The notes beneath the pieces are model-generated. The model was not told where the DNA came from and ran no database searches. It worked only from the letters and a program-made list of their open reading frames with translations. The position numbers and the translations under genes are program-made. Positions 13,345 through 22,706 of a stretch of DNA of 64,000 bases are shown here, in pieces; the first letter of the stretch is position 1; the number at the start of each line of letters is the position of its first letter. Source of the DNA: Streptomyces coelicoflavus (GTDB lineage: Bacteria; Actinomycetota; Actinomycetes; Streptomycetales; Streptomycetaceae); NCBI RefSeq assembly GCF_003112555.1, contig NZ_BEWB01000013.1, positions 247,567-311,566 of the forward strand, written 5' to 3'.

Positions 13345-14061
13345 GTGACTGTGACGTATTCGCGGGCCGCGGGGGCGGACGGGACCGGGGAGTCCCCCGG
13401 CGGACGGGCCGGGGAGCCGGCCACGGAGGCGGCCTGGGCGGAACTCGTCGCCACCGCCCGCCGGACGGTGGCGGACGGACTGGTCGTCGGCACCTCCGGC
13501 AACGTCTCGGTGCGGGTCGGCGACACGGTCCTGGTCACCCCGTCGGGCGTGCCCTACGACCGGCTGACCGCGGCCGACGCGACCGGCGTCGACCTGGACG
13601 GACGGCAGGTCCTCGGCACGCTGGTCCCCACCAGCGAACTGCCCATGCACCTGGCCGTGTACCGCGCCGACCCGGCCGCCCGTGCCGTCGTCCACACCCA
13701 CGCCGTGCACGCCACGGCCGTCTCGCTGCTCGTCCCCGAACTCCCGCCCGTGCACTACATGACCGCCGCCCTCGGCGGCCCCGTCCGGGTCGCCCCCTAC
13801 GCGGCCTACGGCACCGCCGAACTCGCCCGCGGCATGCTCGACGCCCTCGCCGGCCGCACCGGCTGCCTGCTGCGCAACCACGGCACCATCACCTACGGCA
13901 CCTCCCTCGACCAGGCCTACGACCGGACCGCCCAGCTCGAGTGGATGTGCCGCCTGTGGCTGACGGCCTCCTCGGTGCCGGGCCACTCGCCGTCCCTGCT
14001 GACGCCGGACCAGCTCACGGAGGTGACGGAACGCCTGCGCGGATACGGGCAGCGGAGCTGA
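13345..14061 (+). CDS. Class II aldolase/adducin family protein
   Basis: A protein of about 238 residues of the L-fuculose-phosphate aldolase/AraD fold. The active-site segments are GTSGNVSVRVGD (phosphate binding), the zinc histidines in VHTHAVHATAV, and RNHGTITYG toward the C-terminus. A GGGAGGA ribosome site at 13334-13340 serves either GTG at 13345 or GTG at 13351; the first was chosen. It diverges from pit, sharing the upstream region with the PHO box. The natural substrate cannot be told from sequence. Confidence 0.85.
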   Translation: MTVTYSRAAGADGTGESPGGRAGEPATEAAWAELVATARRTVADGLVVGTSGNVSVRVGDTVLVTPSGVPYDRLTAADATGVDLDGRQVLGTLVPTSELPMHLAVYRADPAARAVVHTHAVHATAVSLLVPELPPVHYMTAALGGPVRVAPYAAYGTAELARGMLDALAGRTGCLLRNHGTITYGTSLDQAYDRTAQLEWMCRLWLTASSVPGHSPSLLTPDQLTEVTERLRGYGQRS

Positions 14062-14168
14062 CGCGTGCCGGGCGGCCCAGCGGGTACCGGCTACGGGAAA
14101 CGAACTCCCCGTCACCCACTGTCACGCGTCCACTGGCCGCCCGAGGACTCCACCAGGAGACTGGCCCC

Positions 14169-15299
14169 ATGCGCACTGTTGTCACCGCAACGGCAGCCGC
14201 CGTCACCGCAGCTCTGGCGACCGGGGCGGCGAGCGTCGCCGCCGGCCGGTACGCCAGCGACGCCGCGCTGAAGGCGCCCCCCGGCCGGCCCCTGCCCACC
14301 GAGCCCCGGCTCACCGTGCACGGCACCGCCGCCGGGCAGATCACCCTCACCCGGGACCTGGCCGCACTGCGCCCCGGCCGGTACGGGCTCGCCGGGGACG
14401 GGTCGCACGCGGTCGTCGGCCCGGTCCTCGGCACCGTCGAGCACGGCGCCGACACCGTCGTGCGCCGCCTCGAACGGGTCACCCACGGCACCCTCGAGGC
14501 CGGTGACCGGGCCTGGTTCACCCCGAACCTGTACGTCGGGAACCCCGGCACGGCCCTCGGCCTCGAGTACACCGACGTCGAGGTCCCCGGAGAACTCGGC
14601 CCGCTCCCGGCCTGGTTCGTGCCCGGCGCCCGCCCGACCTGGATCGTCGCCGTGCACGGCCTGGCCGCCACCCGCGAGCACGCCATGAACCTGATGGCCC
14701 CCCTGCACCGCAGGAGCGTCCCGGTCCTCGCGCTGGCGTATCGCGGCGACGTCGGCGCGCCGCCCTCGCCCGACGGGCTCCACCACTTCGGCGAGACCGA
14801 GTGGCGCGACGTCGACGCGGCCGTCCGCTACGCCCTCGACCACGGCGCCCGCCAGGTCGTCCTGCTCGGCTGGTCCACCGGCGCCACCATGGCGCTGCGC
14901 ACCGCCGCGCTCTCGGGCGTGCGCGACCGCATCGCGGGGCTCGTCCTGGACTCCCCGGTGCTCAGCTGGGAGACCACCCTGCGCGCCCTGGCCGCCGCCC
15001 GCCGCACCCCCGCCGCGCTCCTGCCCCTCGCCGTCCGCGCCGCGCAGGGCCGCGCCGGGCTGCACGGCGACCGGGACACCGGCACCGCCGGCCTGCACCG
15101 CCCGGCCGTCCCCACCCTGATCTTCCACGGCCCCGACGATGCGGTGGCCCCCTGGCACCTCTCCCGCCGCCTCGCCGACACCCACGCGCGGCTGGTCTCC
15201 CTCCACGCCGTCCGCGACGCCCCGCACGGTGCCATGTGGAACGCCGACCCCGCGGACTACGAGGAGACCCTGCGCCGCTTCATGACCCCGCTGGTGTGA
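14169..15299 (+). CDS. Alpha/beta-hydrolase with N-terminal signal or anchor
   Basis: A 376-residue protein. The first about 25 residues (MRTVVTATAAAVTAALATG) form a signal peptide or single membrane anchor. The C-terminal half is an alpha/beta-hydrolase: nucleophile Ser in LLGWSTGATMA, acid in FHGPDDAVAPW, and His in DAPHGAMW, in the correct order. An oxyanion-hole strand reads VAVHGLAATREHAMN. Substrate unknown; an envelope-exposed esterase or peptidase is possible. It follows the aldolase by 107 bp on the same strand. Confidence 0.8.
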   Translation: MRTVVTATAAAVTAALATGAASVAAGRYASDAALKAPPGRPLPTEPRLTVHGTAAGQITLTRDLAALRPGRYGLAGDGSHAVVGPVLGTVEHGADTVVRRLERVTHGTLEAGDRAWFTPNLYVGNPGTALGLEYTDVEVPGELGPLPAWFVPGARPTWIVAVHGLAATREHAMNLMAPLHRRSVPVLALAYRGDVGAPPSPDGLHHFGETEWRDVDAAVRYALDHGARQVVLLGWSTGATMALRTAALSGVRDRIAGLVLDSPVLSWETTLRALAAARRTPAALLPLAVRAAQGRAGLHGDRDTGTAGLHRPAVPTLIFHGPDDAVAPWHLSRRLADTHARLVSLHAVRDAPHGAMWNADPADYEETLRRFMTPLV

Positions 15300-15507
15300 C
15301 GCCACTGGTGCGACTCCGCTGGTGCGACCCCGCCACAGCCCGGTCGCGCCCCCGCCCCGGCGAACGCCGGCGCGGTTCCGTTTGGCGCCGTACCACTGGC
15401 CCGATCCGGTGCCCGGACGGCACGCCCGAGCCCCGTGCCCGCCGTACCAGGAGGCCCCGGAGGCATTCCGTTTGGGTTTTCGGACCGTCAACCGGAAGAC
15501 TGCACCC

Positions 15508-16926
15508 GTGACGTCCCGTATCCCGCGCGACTCCAGGCTTCGACTCGTCCGCTCCCGACCCCTGGCCGCCGCCCCCCAAGCGATGAACCAGCGGCGTTCG
15601 CGCCGCCCCGCGCCGCGCCCCCCGGAGGGCACCCCGGCCCGGTCGGAGCTGGCCAGAATGGCACGCTCCGGTCTTGCCGGCGCGGCCCGCGTCGCCCGCT
15701 GGGCCGACTCGGCCCTCGGTCCCGGCCGCGGCAGCGCGACCGCCGACGGCAAGGCCACCCTGTCCGACGCCACCGCCGACCGCGCGGCCCGCGAACTGGG
15801 CCTCACCGCGGCCGAGGTGCGCGCCGACTGGGACACCGCCCGCCTCGCCGGACTGATCGAGGTGCACGGCGACACCGCCCGTCCCGGCTGGCGGCTGCGC
15901 GCCTGGAACCGCGACGACAGCGCCGTGCTGCGCGGCTGGGTCGCCCTCTTCGACGCCTGGTCGCTGGCCCACCCCGAGCCCGCGGAGGAGCCCGCGGTCG
16001 TCGCCGAGGTCGTCTCCGCGATGCCCCAGGTGCTCTCCTTCCTCCAGCTGTCCGCCGGACCCGTCCCCGTGACGCAGCTCCTGGACCTGCTGGAGCAGCG
16101 CGTCACCGAACTGCGCACCGAACGCTGCGAGGTGCCCTACGGTCCCCAGCCGGCGCCCGGCACCGCGGGAGCGGTCCCGCCCGCCCCGGAGCCCGCCGAC
16201 GACACCCCGCTCGCCCCGCTCCTCGACTGGGCCCTGCACGCCCTCGCCTCCGTCGGCGCCCTCACCTGCGGCGACGGACACGCCACGCTCACCCCGCTGG
16301 GCAACTGGGCGGTCTGGGTCAAGCTGGAGCAGATCTGCGTCGCCGCGCAGAGCCCCGCCGGCAACATCGAGCAGTCGGCCGAAGGCATGCTCCGCGGCTG
16401 CGGCCGGCTCCGCCCCAACGCCGCCCGCGACGAGTACCGCGCCTGGCTCGCCGCCCGTCCCGTCGGCAGCGCCGTCGCCGAGCTCCTCGGCGCCGCCCGC
16501 GGCGAGGACGCCCTGCTGCGCGGCCTCGCCTTCGACGCGCTGCGGGTCGTCGGCGCCCCCGCCGAGCCCGACGTGCGCGGCGTCGTCGACGAGCCGACGC
16601 TGCGCCCGTACGCGCTGCTGTGGCTGGCCGAGCACGACGGTGCCGACCCCGAGGACGCCCACGAGGTCCTCACCCGTCCGGAGGCCACCTGGCTGTGGGT
16701 CGACACCGCGGCGGCCGTCGCCGACCACGGGGAGGCGCCGCTGCTCGTGCGGCACCTGGAGTCGGCGGTGCAGGCCACCGTCCCCGCCCTGCTCGACGAG
16801 GTGCGCGCGGTCGGCCACCCCCGCACGGTGCAGGTCCTGGTCGCCCTCGCCGCCGCGCACCCCGACCCCGCCCTGGCCAAGGCGGTCCGCCGGGCGGCCT
16901 TCCAGGTCCACACCGGGGGCGGCTGA
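15508..16926 (+). CDS. Conserved hypothetical protein, unrecognised family
   Basis: A 472-residue soluble protein starting at GTG 15508, with a GGAAG sequence about 9 nt upstream; an in-frame ATG at 15583 is an alternative. The N-terminal 60 residues are Arg/Pro/Ala-rich. The middle has a segment resembling a winged helix (ATLTPLGNWAVWVKLEQICVAAQ), and the C-terminal 170 residues consist of short Ala/Leu helices of a HEAT-like type. I do not recognise a catalytic motif. No operon partner: the next gene is convergent. Confidence 0.7.
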   Translation: MTSRIPRDSRLRLVRSRPLAAAPQAMNQRRSRRPAPRPPEGTPARSELARMARSGLAGAARVARWADSALGPGRGSATADGKATLSDATADRAARELGLTAAEVRADWDTARLAGLIEVHGDTARPGWRLRAWNRDDSAVLRGWVALFDAWSLAHPEPAEEPAVVAEVVSAMPQVLSFLQLSAGPVPVTQLLDLLEQRVTELRTERCEVPYGPQPAPGTAGAVPPAPEPADDTPLAPLLDWALHALASVGALTCGDGHATLTPLGNWAVWVKLEQICVAAQSPAGNIEQSAEGMLRGCGRLRPNAARDEYRAWLAARPVGSAVAELLGAARGEDALLRGLAFDALRVVGAPAEPDVRGVVDEPTLRPYALLWLAEHDGADPEDAHEVLTRPEATWLWVDTAAAVADHGEAPLLVRHLESAVQATVPALLDEVRAVGHPRTVQVLVALAAAHPDPALAKAVRRAAFQVHTGGG

Positions 16927-16948
16927 GCGCCGCGGCCCACGGGCGAAC

Positions 16949-16977
16949 CGCCGGAGGCTACCCGGGTACCTCCGGCG
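16949..16977. terminator. Bidirectional hairpin overlapping a stop codon
   Basis: A 9-bp perfect stem (CGCCGGAGG with CCTCCGGCG) between convergent genes. The loop and right arm contain the last codons and TAG stop of the minus-strand VOC gene, so terminator and coding end are superimposed. Confidence 0.65.
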
Positions 16978-17371
16978 CGTACGTCCCGAAGCTCCAGACG
17001 TTGCCCTCCAGGTCGCGGGCCATGTAGTCCCGCGAGCCGTAGTCCTGGTCGGTCGGCGGCATCAGGATCTCCGCGCCGTGCTCCACGGCCCGCCGGTGAT
17101 GGGCGTCGACGTCCGCCACCACCACGTACACCCCCGTGGTGCCGCCGCTCTTCATCGCCTCGTCGAACCGGCCGCCCCTGCCCTTCGAGCCGAGCATGAC
17201 CACGCCGTTGCCCTGGACCAGCTCGGCGTGGGCGACCGAGCCGTCCTCGTCCTCGTACACCGCGAGCCCGGTGAAGCCGAAGGCCTCGGTGAGCTGCCTG
17301 ATCGCCGCCTTGGCGTCCGCGTACTGGAGCGTCGGGCAGATGCTCGGGCGCCCGCCCGCATTGCCTGCCAT
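16958..17371 (-). CDS. VOC (glyoxalase/bleomycin-resistance) superfamily protein
   Basis: A 137-residue protein with the beta-alpha-beta-beta-beta repeat pattern of vicinal-oxygen-chelate proteins: LQYADAKAAIRQLTEAFGF, HAELVQGNGVVMLGS, then VYVVVADVDAHHRRAVEHGAEI and ARDLEGNVWSFGTY. The ATG at 17371 has a GAGGAAG ribosome site 8 nt upstream; the upstream extension of the frame is not needed. VOC members include dioxygenases, isomerases and drug-binding proteins, so the specific role is open. Confidence 0.82.
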   Translation of the reverse strand: MAGNAGGRPSICPTLQYADAKAAIRQLTEAFGFTGLAVYEDEDGSVAHAELVQGNGVVMLGSKGRGGRFDEAMKSGGTTGVYVVVADVDAHHRRAVEHGAEILMPPTDQDYGSRDYMARDLEGNVWSFGTYAPEVPG

Positions 17372-17495
17372 GCCGATCACTTCCTCGTGAGCCGGTGGCC
17401 CGTGCTGTTTTGGGCCCGTTTCGCCCAGTCTCGCACCGGCCACCGACAACGCTCACGGGGAAAAGCGGTTGCACGGCCCCGTTAGACTGGCCCTC

Positions 17496-17519
17496 ATGGC
17501 CATTCTCCTCGTGCATTAG
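17496..17519 (+). CDS. Leader peptide MAILLVH (uORF) before the ABC-F gene
   Basis: A 7-codon reading frame, ATG to TAG, lies 58 nt before the ABC-F start. A TAGACT -10-like hexamer at 17483-17488 places the probable transcription start close to its ATG, so it could be leaderless. By analogy, ABC-F ribosome-protection genes are often controlled by short upstream peptides that sense ribosome-stalling antibiotics. The following leader contains GGCGGG (17522-17527) complementary to CCCGCC (17547-17552), and CTCCA (17531-17535) complementary to TGGAG at the ribosome site. Attenuation is an inference. Confidence 0.5.
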   Translation: MAILLVH

Positions 17520-17577
17520 ACGGCGGGATCCTCCACCACCGCCCACCCCGCCAATCCACCTGCCCTGGAGTCTGACC

Positions 17578-19176
<1,599 letters not shown>

Positions 19177-19191
19177 GCGTCACCCTCGCTT

Positions 19192-19259
19192 GATCGAATG
19201 GATGATCCACTGGTGGTGGATCATTCGGCCGATGGGTGATCCACCATCTGTGTGAGATC
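19192..19259. promoter_or_regulatory. GATC cluster with inverted TGATCCAC elements upstream of gbn
   Basis: Five GATC tetramers lie within 68 bp (19192, 19204, 19219, 19238, 19256), and another at 19486. TGATCCAC and GTGGATCA at 19203-19223 form an 8-bp hairpin or operator with a 5-nt centre, and a third TGATCCAC follows at 19237. The next gene encodes a Gbn-type protein reported to bind GATC, so this fits an autoregulatory site. The hairpin may also end the ABC-F transcript. Confidence 0.6.
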
Positions 19260-19360
19260 TCCTCATCAAGAGGTGTGTCCTACATCGATTTCGCGGCCGG
19301 GCCCCCATCGCCGGGGGGTCCGGCCGCCGCGCCTTTCTGACCAGGAATTTCGCCGGAAAA

Positions 19361-19378
19361 CCCGTTCGGCCGAACGGG
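19361..19378. promoter_or_regulatory. 18-bp perfect palindrome upstream of gbn
   Basis: CCCGTTCGG followed by its exact complement CCGAACGGG. It lies in the 352-bp gap between the ABC-F gene and gbn, downstream of the GATC cluster. It has operator-like symmetry but I know no matching regulator. Confidence 0.4.
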
Positions 19379-19528
19379 CCCGATTCTTTGGAATCACGAA
19401 TTCCGTATGTGGGGACCCGCTCCTGTCGTCACAACCTTGTCTCATCGACCTTGCCGAATGGGTGGCCATGAGCGCCGGGAGGGGTGATCATGAGAAGACC
19501 AGAGCGCACTTCCCATGAGGAGGCACGG

Positions 19529-19750
19529 GTGGCCGAGACTCTGAAGAAGGGCAGCCGGGTTACCGGCGCCGCGCGCGACAAGCTCGCGGCAGACCTGAAG
19601 AAGAAGTACGACGCCGGTGCGAGCATCCGGGCGTTGGCCGAGGAAACCGGCCGCTCGTATGGCTTTGTGCACCGCATGCTCAGCGAGTCGGGCGTCACGC
19701 TCCGAGGGCGTGGCGGGGCTACCCGGGGCAAAAAGGCCACATCGGCCTGA
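19529..19750 (+). CDS. gbn: Small helix-turn-helix nucleoid-associated protein, Gbn type
   Basis: A 73-residue basic protein. A Lys-rich N-terminal helix (ARDKLAADLKKKYDAG) leads into a helix-turn-helix (SIRALAEETGRSYGFVHRMLSESG, about residues 31-54) and a Gly/Arg/Lys-rich tail. Size and sequence agree with Gbn of S. coelicolor, described as a GATC-binding nucleoid-associated protein affecting development. The GTG start was chosen for the TGAGGAGG ribosome site 6 nt upstream; upstream ATGs in frame would bury it in the coding region. The upstream GATC cluster supports autoregulation. The symbol is assigned from memory. Confidence 0.78.
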   Translation: MAETLKKGSRVTGAARDKLAADLKKKYDAGASIRALAEETGRSYGFVHRMLSESGVTLRGRGGATRGKKATSA

Positions 19751-19918
19751 CGTCCCGGGCGGTCCCCGGCTCCGAAAGTGTTCCGAAAGTGATGGTGGCC
19801 ACCCGGCCGGTCGTCCGACCGCTCGGGTGGTTACTGTGCAGTCACTTAGCCCTGCCGTCGCACGGCGCACCGCCCGGCGCGCGGCGGGGACGACGACCGC
19901 ACCTTTCGGAGGCGCCCC

Positions 19919-20722
19919 ATGGCTTCGCCCGCCCACGACCCCGGTCCCGCACTCGACCAGGACGGCGTGCGGCTCACCGTCGACGACGCGATCGCCACGG
20001 TGACGCTGACCAACCCGGCCAAGCGCAACGCGCAGAGCCCCGCTCTGTGGCGGGCGCTCACCGAGGCCGGCCGGCTGCTGCCCGGCTCCGTCCGGGCCGT
20101 GGTGCTGCGTGCCGAGGGCAAGTCGTTCTCGGCCGGGCTGGATCGGCAGGCGTTCACGCCCGAGGGCTTCGACGGCGAACCGTCGTTCATCGACCTCGCG
20201 CGGGGCGGCGACGCCGAGCTGGACGCGACCATCGCCGAGTACCAGGAGGCGTTCACCTGGTGGCGGCGCAGCGACCTGGTGTCGGTCGCCGCCGTCCAGG
20301 GGCACGCCATCGGCGCGGGCTTCCAGCTGGCCCTCGCCTGCGACCTGCGGGTCGTCGCCGACGACGTGCAGTTCGCCATGCGCGAGACCAGCCTGGGCCT
20401 CGTGCCGGACCTGACGGGCACGCATCCCCTGGTGTCCCTCGTCGGCTACGCCCGCGCGCTGGAGATCTGCGCGACCGGGCGGTTCGTCGCGGCCGAGGAG
20501 GCCGTCAGTACCGGACTGGCCAACCTCGCCGTGCCCGCCGACCAGCTCGACCCGGCGGTGCACGACCTGGTGTCCGCGATCCTGGCCGCACCGCGCGACG
20601 CGGTCGTCGAGACGAAGGCGCTGCTCCAGGGCGCCCGCACGCGGGACTACGAAGCCCAGCGCACCGCCGAACGCGCCGCGCAGGGACGCCGCCTGCGCGA
20701 CCTGGCGGGCCTCGGGGAGTAG
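19919..20722 (+). CDS. Enoyl-CoA hydratase/isomerase family protein
   Basis: A 267-residue crotonase-fold protein. NPAKRNAQSPALWRAL and AVVLRAEGKSFSAGLD form the first oxyanion-hole strand, and VQGHAIGAGFQLALACDLRV forms the second. LGLVPDLTGTHPL follows, where many hydratases keep a catalytic Glu within an LG(L/I)xPxxGG motif; here Asp-Leu-Thr-Gly replaces it, so hydratase activity is not assured. It may belong to fatty-acid breakdown. It stands alone with an ATG after a GGAGG-like site. Confidence 0.85.
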   Translation: MASPAHDPGPALDQDGVRLTVDDAIATVTLTNPAKRNAQSPALWRALTEAGRLLPGSVRAVVLRAEGKSFSAGLDRQAFTPEGFDGEPSFIDLARGGDAELDATIAEYQEAFTWWRRSDLVSVAAVQGHAIGAGFQLALACDLRVVADDVQFAMRETSLGLVPDLTGTHPLVSLVGYARALEICATGRFVAAEEAVSTGLANLAVPADQLDPAVHDLVSAILAAPRDAVVETKALLQGARTRDYEAQRTAERAAQGRRLRDLAGLGE

Positions 20723-20894
20723 GGGCCCGCTCCCGAGGGAGTCCGGTTCCGGTTGACCGGCCCACGGCGGCGGCCGCGCGCACGGTGCGCGCGGCCGCCG
20801 CCGTCGTTCCTCCCGCCTGCCACATCCGTGGCGCGCGCCCCCGCGACCCCGCCTAACGTGGTCACAGGACCACGACCGGAAGGGACGGACGGCG

Positions 20895-21377
20895 ATGAGC
20901 GACATGGAGAGCCACCGGAGCGGACAGGACACGATCGACACCCCCGGAGCGGTCAAGGCCCCGACCGTGCGGCGCGGCGGCGGAGACCCCGGAGCCCGGG
21001 GACGGACCACGATCGCCGACGGCGTCGTGGAGAAGATCACCGGAATGGCGGCACGCGACGTCGCCGGTGTGCACGCCATGGGCAGCGGGATGTCGCGGAC
21101 CTTCGGCGCGGTGCGCGACCGGGTCCCCGGCGGGACCAGGTCCGGGGTGACGCGCGGGGTGAAGGCCGAGGTCGGCGAGAAGCAGACCGCCCTCGACCTG
21201 GAGATCGTCGTCGAGTACGGCGTGTCGATCGCGGACGTGGCCCGGGACGTACGGGAGAACGTGGTCGCGGCGGTGGAGCGGATGACCGGGCTCGAGGTCG
21301 TCGAGGTCAACATCGCGGTGAGCGACGTGAAGCTGCCCGACGAGGAGGACGAGGAACCGGAGCCCCGGATCAAATGA
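20895..21377 (+). CDS. Asp23/Gls24 family envelope stress protein
   Basis: A 160-residue cytoplasmic protein. After a disordered N-terminal 35 residues comes the Asp23 domain: GRTTIADGVVEKITGMAARDVAGVHAMG, then LDLEIVVEYGVSIADVARDVRENVVAAVERMTGLEVVEVNIAV. In Firmicutes Asp23 is tethered to the membrane by AmaP; a candidate AmaP is encoded four genes downstream. It is the first gene of a five-gene operon (20895-23290). Confidence 0.88.
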   Translation: MSDMESHRSGQDTIDTPGAVKAPTVRRGGGDPGARGRTTIADGVVEKITGMAARDVAGVHAMGSGMSRTFGAVRDRVPGGTRSGVTRGVKAEVGEKQTALDLEIVVEYGVSIADVARDVRENVVAAVERMTGLEVVEVNIAVSDVKLPDEEDEEPEPRIK

Positions 21378-21475
21378 CGCGGACCGGGACGGACGGCGGG
21401 CCGCGACGGACGGCGGGCCGAGCGGTGGAGGGACCGAAGGGTGGAGGACCGAGCGGTGAATGAGGGGAGCGCACC

Positions 21476-21661
21476 ATGAGCATGGCCGTGGTCGGCATGA
21501 TCGCCGGCATGGCACTGGGTTTCGCCGGGTACTTCGGCGGGTTCGGCGCCTTCCTGCTGGTGGCGGCCCTGGGGGCCGTCGGGTTCGTCGTCGGCCGCCT
21601 CCTGGAGGGGGACATGGCCCTCGGGGACTTCTTCCGCAGCCGCGACGACCGGCGGCGGTGA
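21476..21661 (+). CDS. Small membrane protein of the Asp23 operon (DUF2273-like)
   Basis: A 61-residue protein with two adjacent hydrophobic, Gly-rich segments (about residues 4-22 and 24-42) and a charged C-terminus (FFRSRDDRRR). It follows Asp23 by 98 bp and overlaps the next gene (GTGA). A two-helix DUF2273-like protein is common in Asp23/AmaP operons, so it is probably part of the same membrane complex. Confidence 0.75.
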   Translation: MSMAVVGMIAGMALGFAGYFGGFGAFLLVAALGAVGFVVGRLLEGDMALGDFFRSRDDRRR

Positions 21662-22041
21662 CCGCCGTGAGCGACGGGGCCGGCGAACTCCTCGAACCCC
21701 TGGCCCGGGTGGCGCCGGGCGAGCGCGGTGCCACCCGGATCGCCGACCGGGTCGTCGCCAAGGTCGCCGCCCGGGCGGCGCGCGAGGCTCTCGGCCCGCT
21801 CCACCCGGACGCCGCACGGCCGTACGCCACCGTCGTCGTCCACCACGACAGCGCCCGCGTCAGCGTCCACCTGGAACTCGACTACCCGTGCGACATCGGC
21901 GCCCGCTGCGGCCGGGTGCGTCACCAAGTCGTCCAGCGGGTACGCGCGTTGGTGGGCATGGCGGTGCCGGAGGTCGCCGTCCGGGTGGAGCGGCTGCACC
22001 TGGCGGCGGAGTACGGCGCGAGGCACGGGAGGACGCGATGA
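21658..22041 (+). CDS. Second Asp23-like protein
   Basis: A 127-residue protein with a divergent Asp23-type domain: GATRIADRVVAKVAARAAREAL, VVVHHDSARVSVHLELDYPCDIGARCGRVRHQV and VPEVAVRVERL. The GTG start overlaps the preceding stop as GTGA, and its own stop overlaps the next ATG. It may pair with the first Asp23 protein in a hetero-oligomer; that is inference from family similarity and context. Confidence 0.75.
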   Translation: MTAVSDGAGELLEPLARVAPGERGATRIADRVVAKVAARAAREALGPLHPDAARPYATVVVHHDSARVSVHLELDYPCDIGARCGRVRHQVVQRVRALVGMAVPEVAVRVERLHLAAEYGARHGRTR

Positions 22042-22706
22042 GCGAGCCCCGGGGCGCGGGGACGGGCGAGGGCGCCACCCAGCGCCTGCCCGTCGTGGAA
22101 CGCGGCACGGAGCCGGCACCTCAGGAGCGTGAGCCCGGCGTCCCGGACGGGGCCGGGAGCGGCCGGGCCGGCCGCTTCTGGTCCGCGCGCCGCCTCCCCG
22201 CCGGGCTCGTGGCGCTCCTGCTCCTGCTCCTCGCCGGGGCCTTCCTCTACGACGTCGTCGCCGTGCGCGCCGGCCGGTCCGCGCTCGGCTGGCGCCGCGA
22301 CCTGGCCCGGCAGCTCGCCGAACGGCCCGTCGACGACACCTGGGTGCTCGTCGGCGCGGGAGTCGCCGCGGCCCTCGGGCTGTGGCTGCTCGTGCTGGCC
22401 CTCACCCCCGGCCTGCGCCGGGTGCTGCCGATGCGGCGCACCCACCCCGACGTACGCGCCGGACTGCACCGGGACGCCGCCGCCACGGTGCTGCGCGACC
22501 GGGCCATGGAGGTGTCCGGGGTGCAGGCGGCCCGCGTACGGCTGCGCCGCCGCCGGGCCCGCGTACGGGCGCTGTCGCACTTCCGGGAACTGGACGACGT
22601 ACGGGCCGATCTGGACGGTGTGCTCGACGACGCGGTGCGCGGCCTCGGCCTGGCCCGGCCGCCCGCCGTGTCGCTGCGGGTCAAGCGTCCCGGACGGAAG
22701 GGGTGA
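22038..22706 (+). CDS. DUF6286-type membrane protein
   Basis: A 222-residue protein with a hydrophilic 55-residue N-terminus and two hydrophobic segments (LPAGLVALLLLLLAGAFLYDVVAV and WVLVGAGVAAALGLWLLVLAL). The C-terminal Arg-rich soluble domain (DVRAGLHRDAAATVLRDRAMEV...RVRLRRRRARVRA) resembles the Asp23/AmaP alpha-beta fold. I recall it as DUF6286. Overlaps on both sides place it within the envelope operon. Confidence 0.65.
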   Translation: MSEPRGAGTGEGATQRLPVVERGTEPAPQEREPGVPDGAGSGRAGRFWSARRLPAGLVALLLLLLAGAFLYDVVAVRAGRSALGWRRDLARQLAERPVDDTWVLVGAGVAAALGLWLLVLALTPGLRRVLPMRRTHPDVRAGLHRDAAATVLRDRAMEVSGVQAARVRLRRRRARVRALSHFRELDDVRADLDGVLDDAVRGLGLARPPAVSLRVKRPGRKG

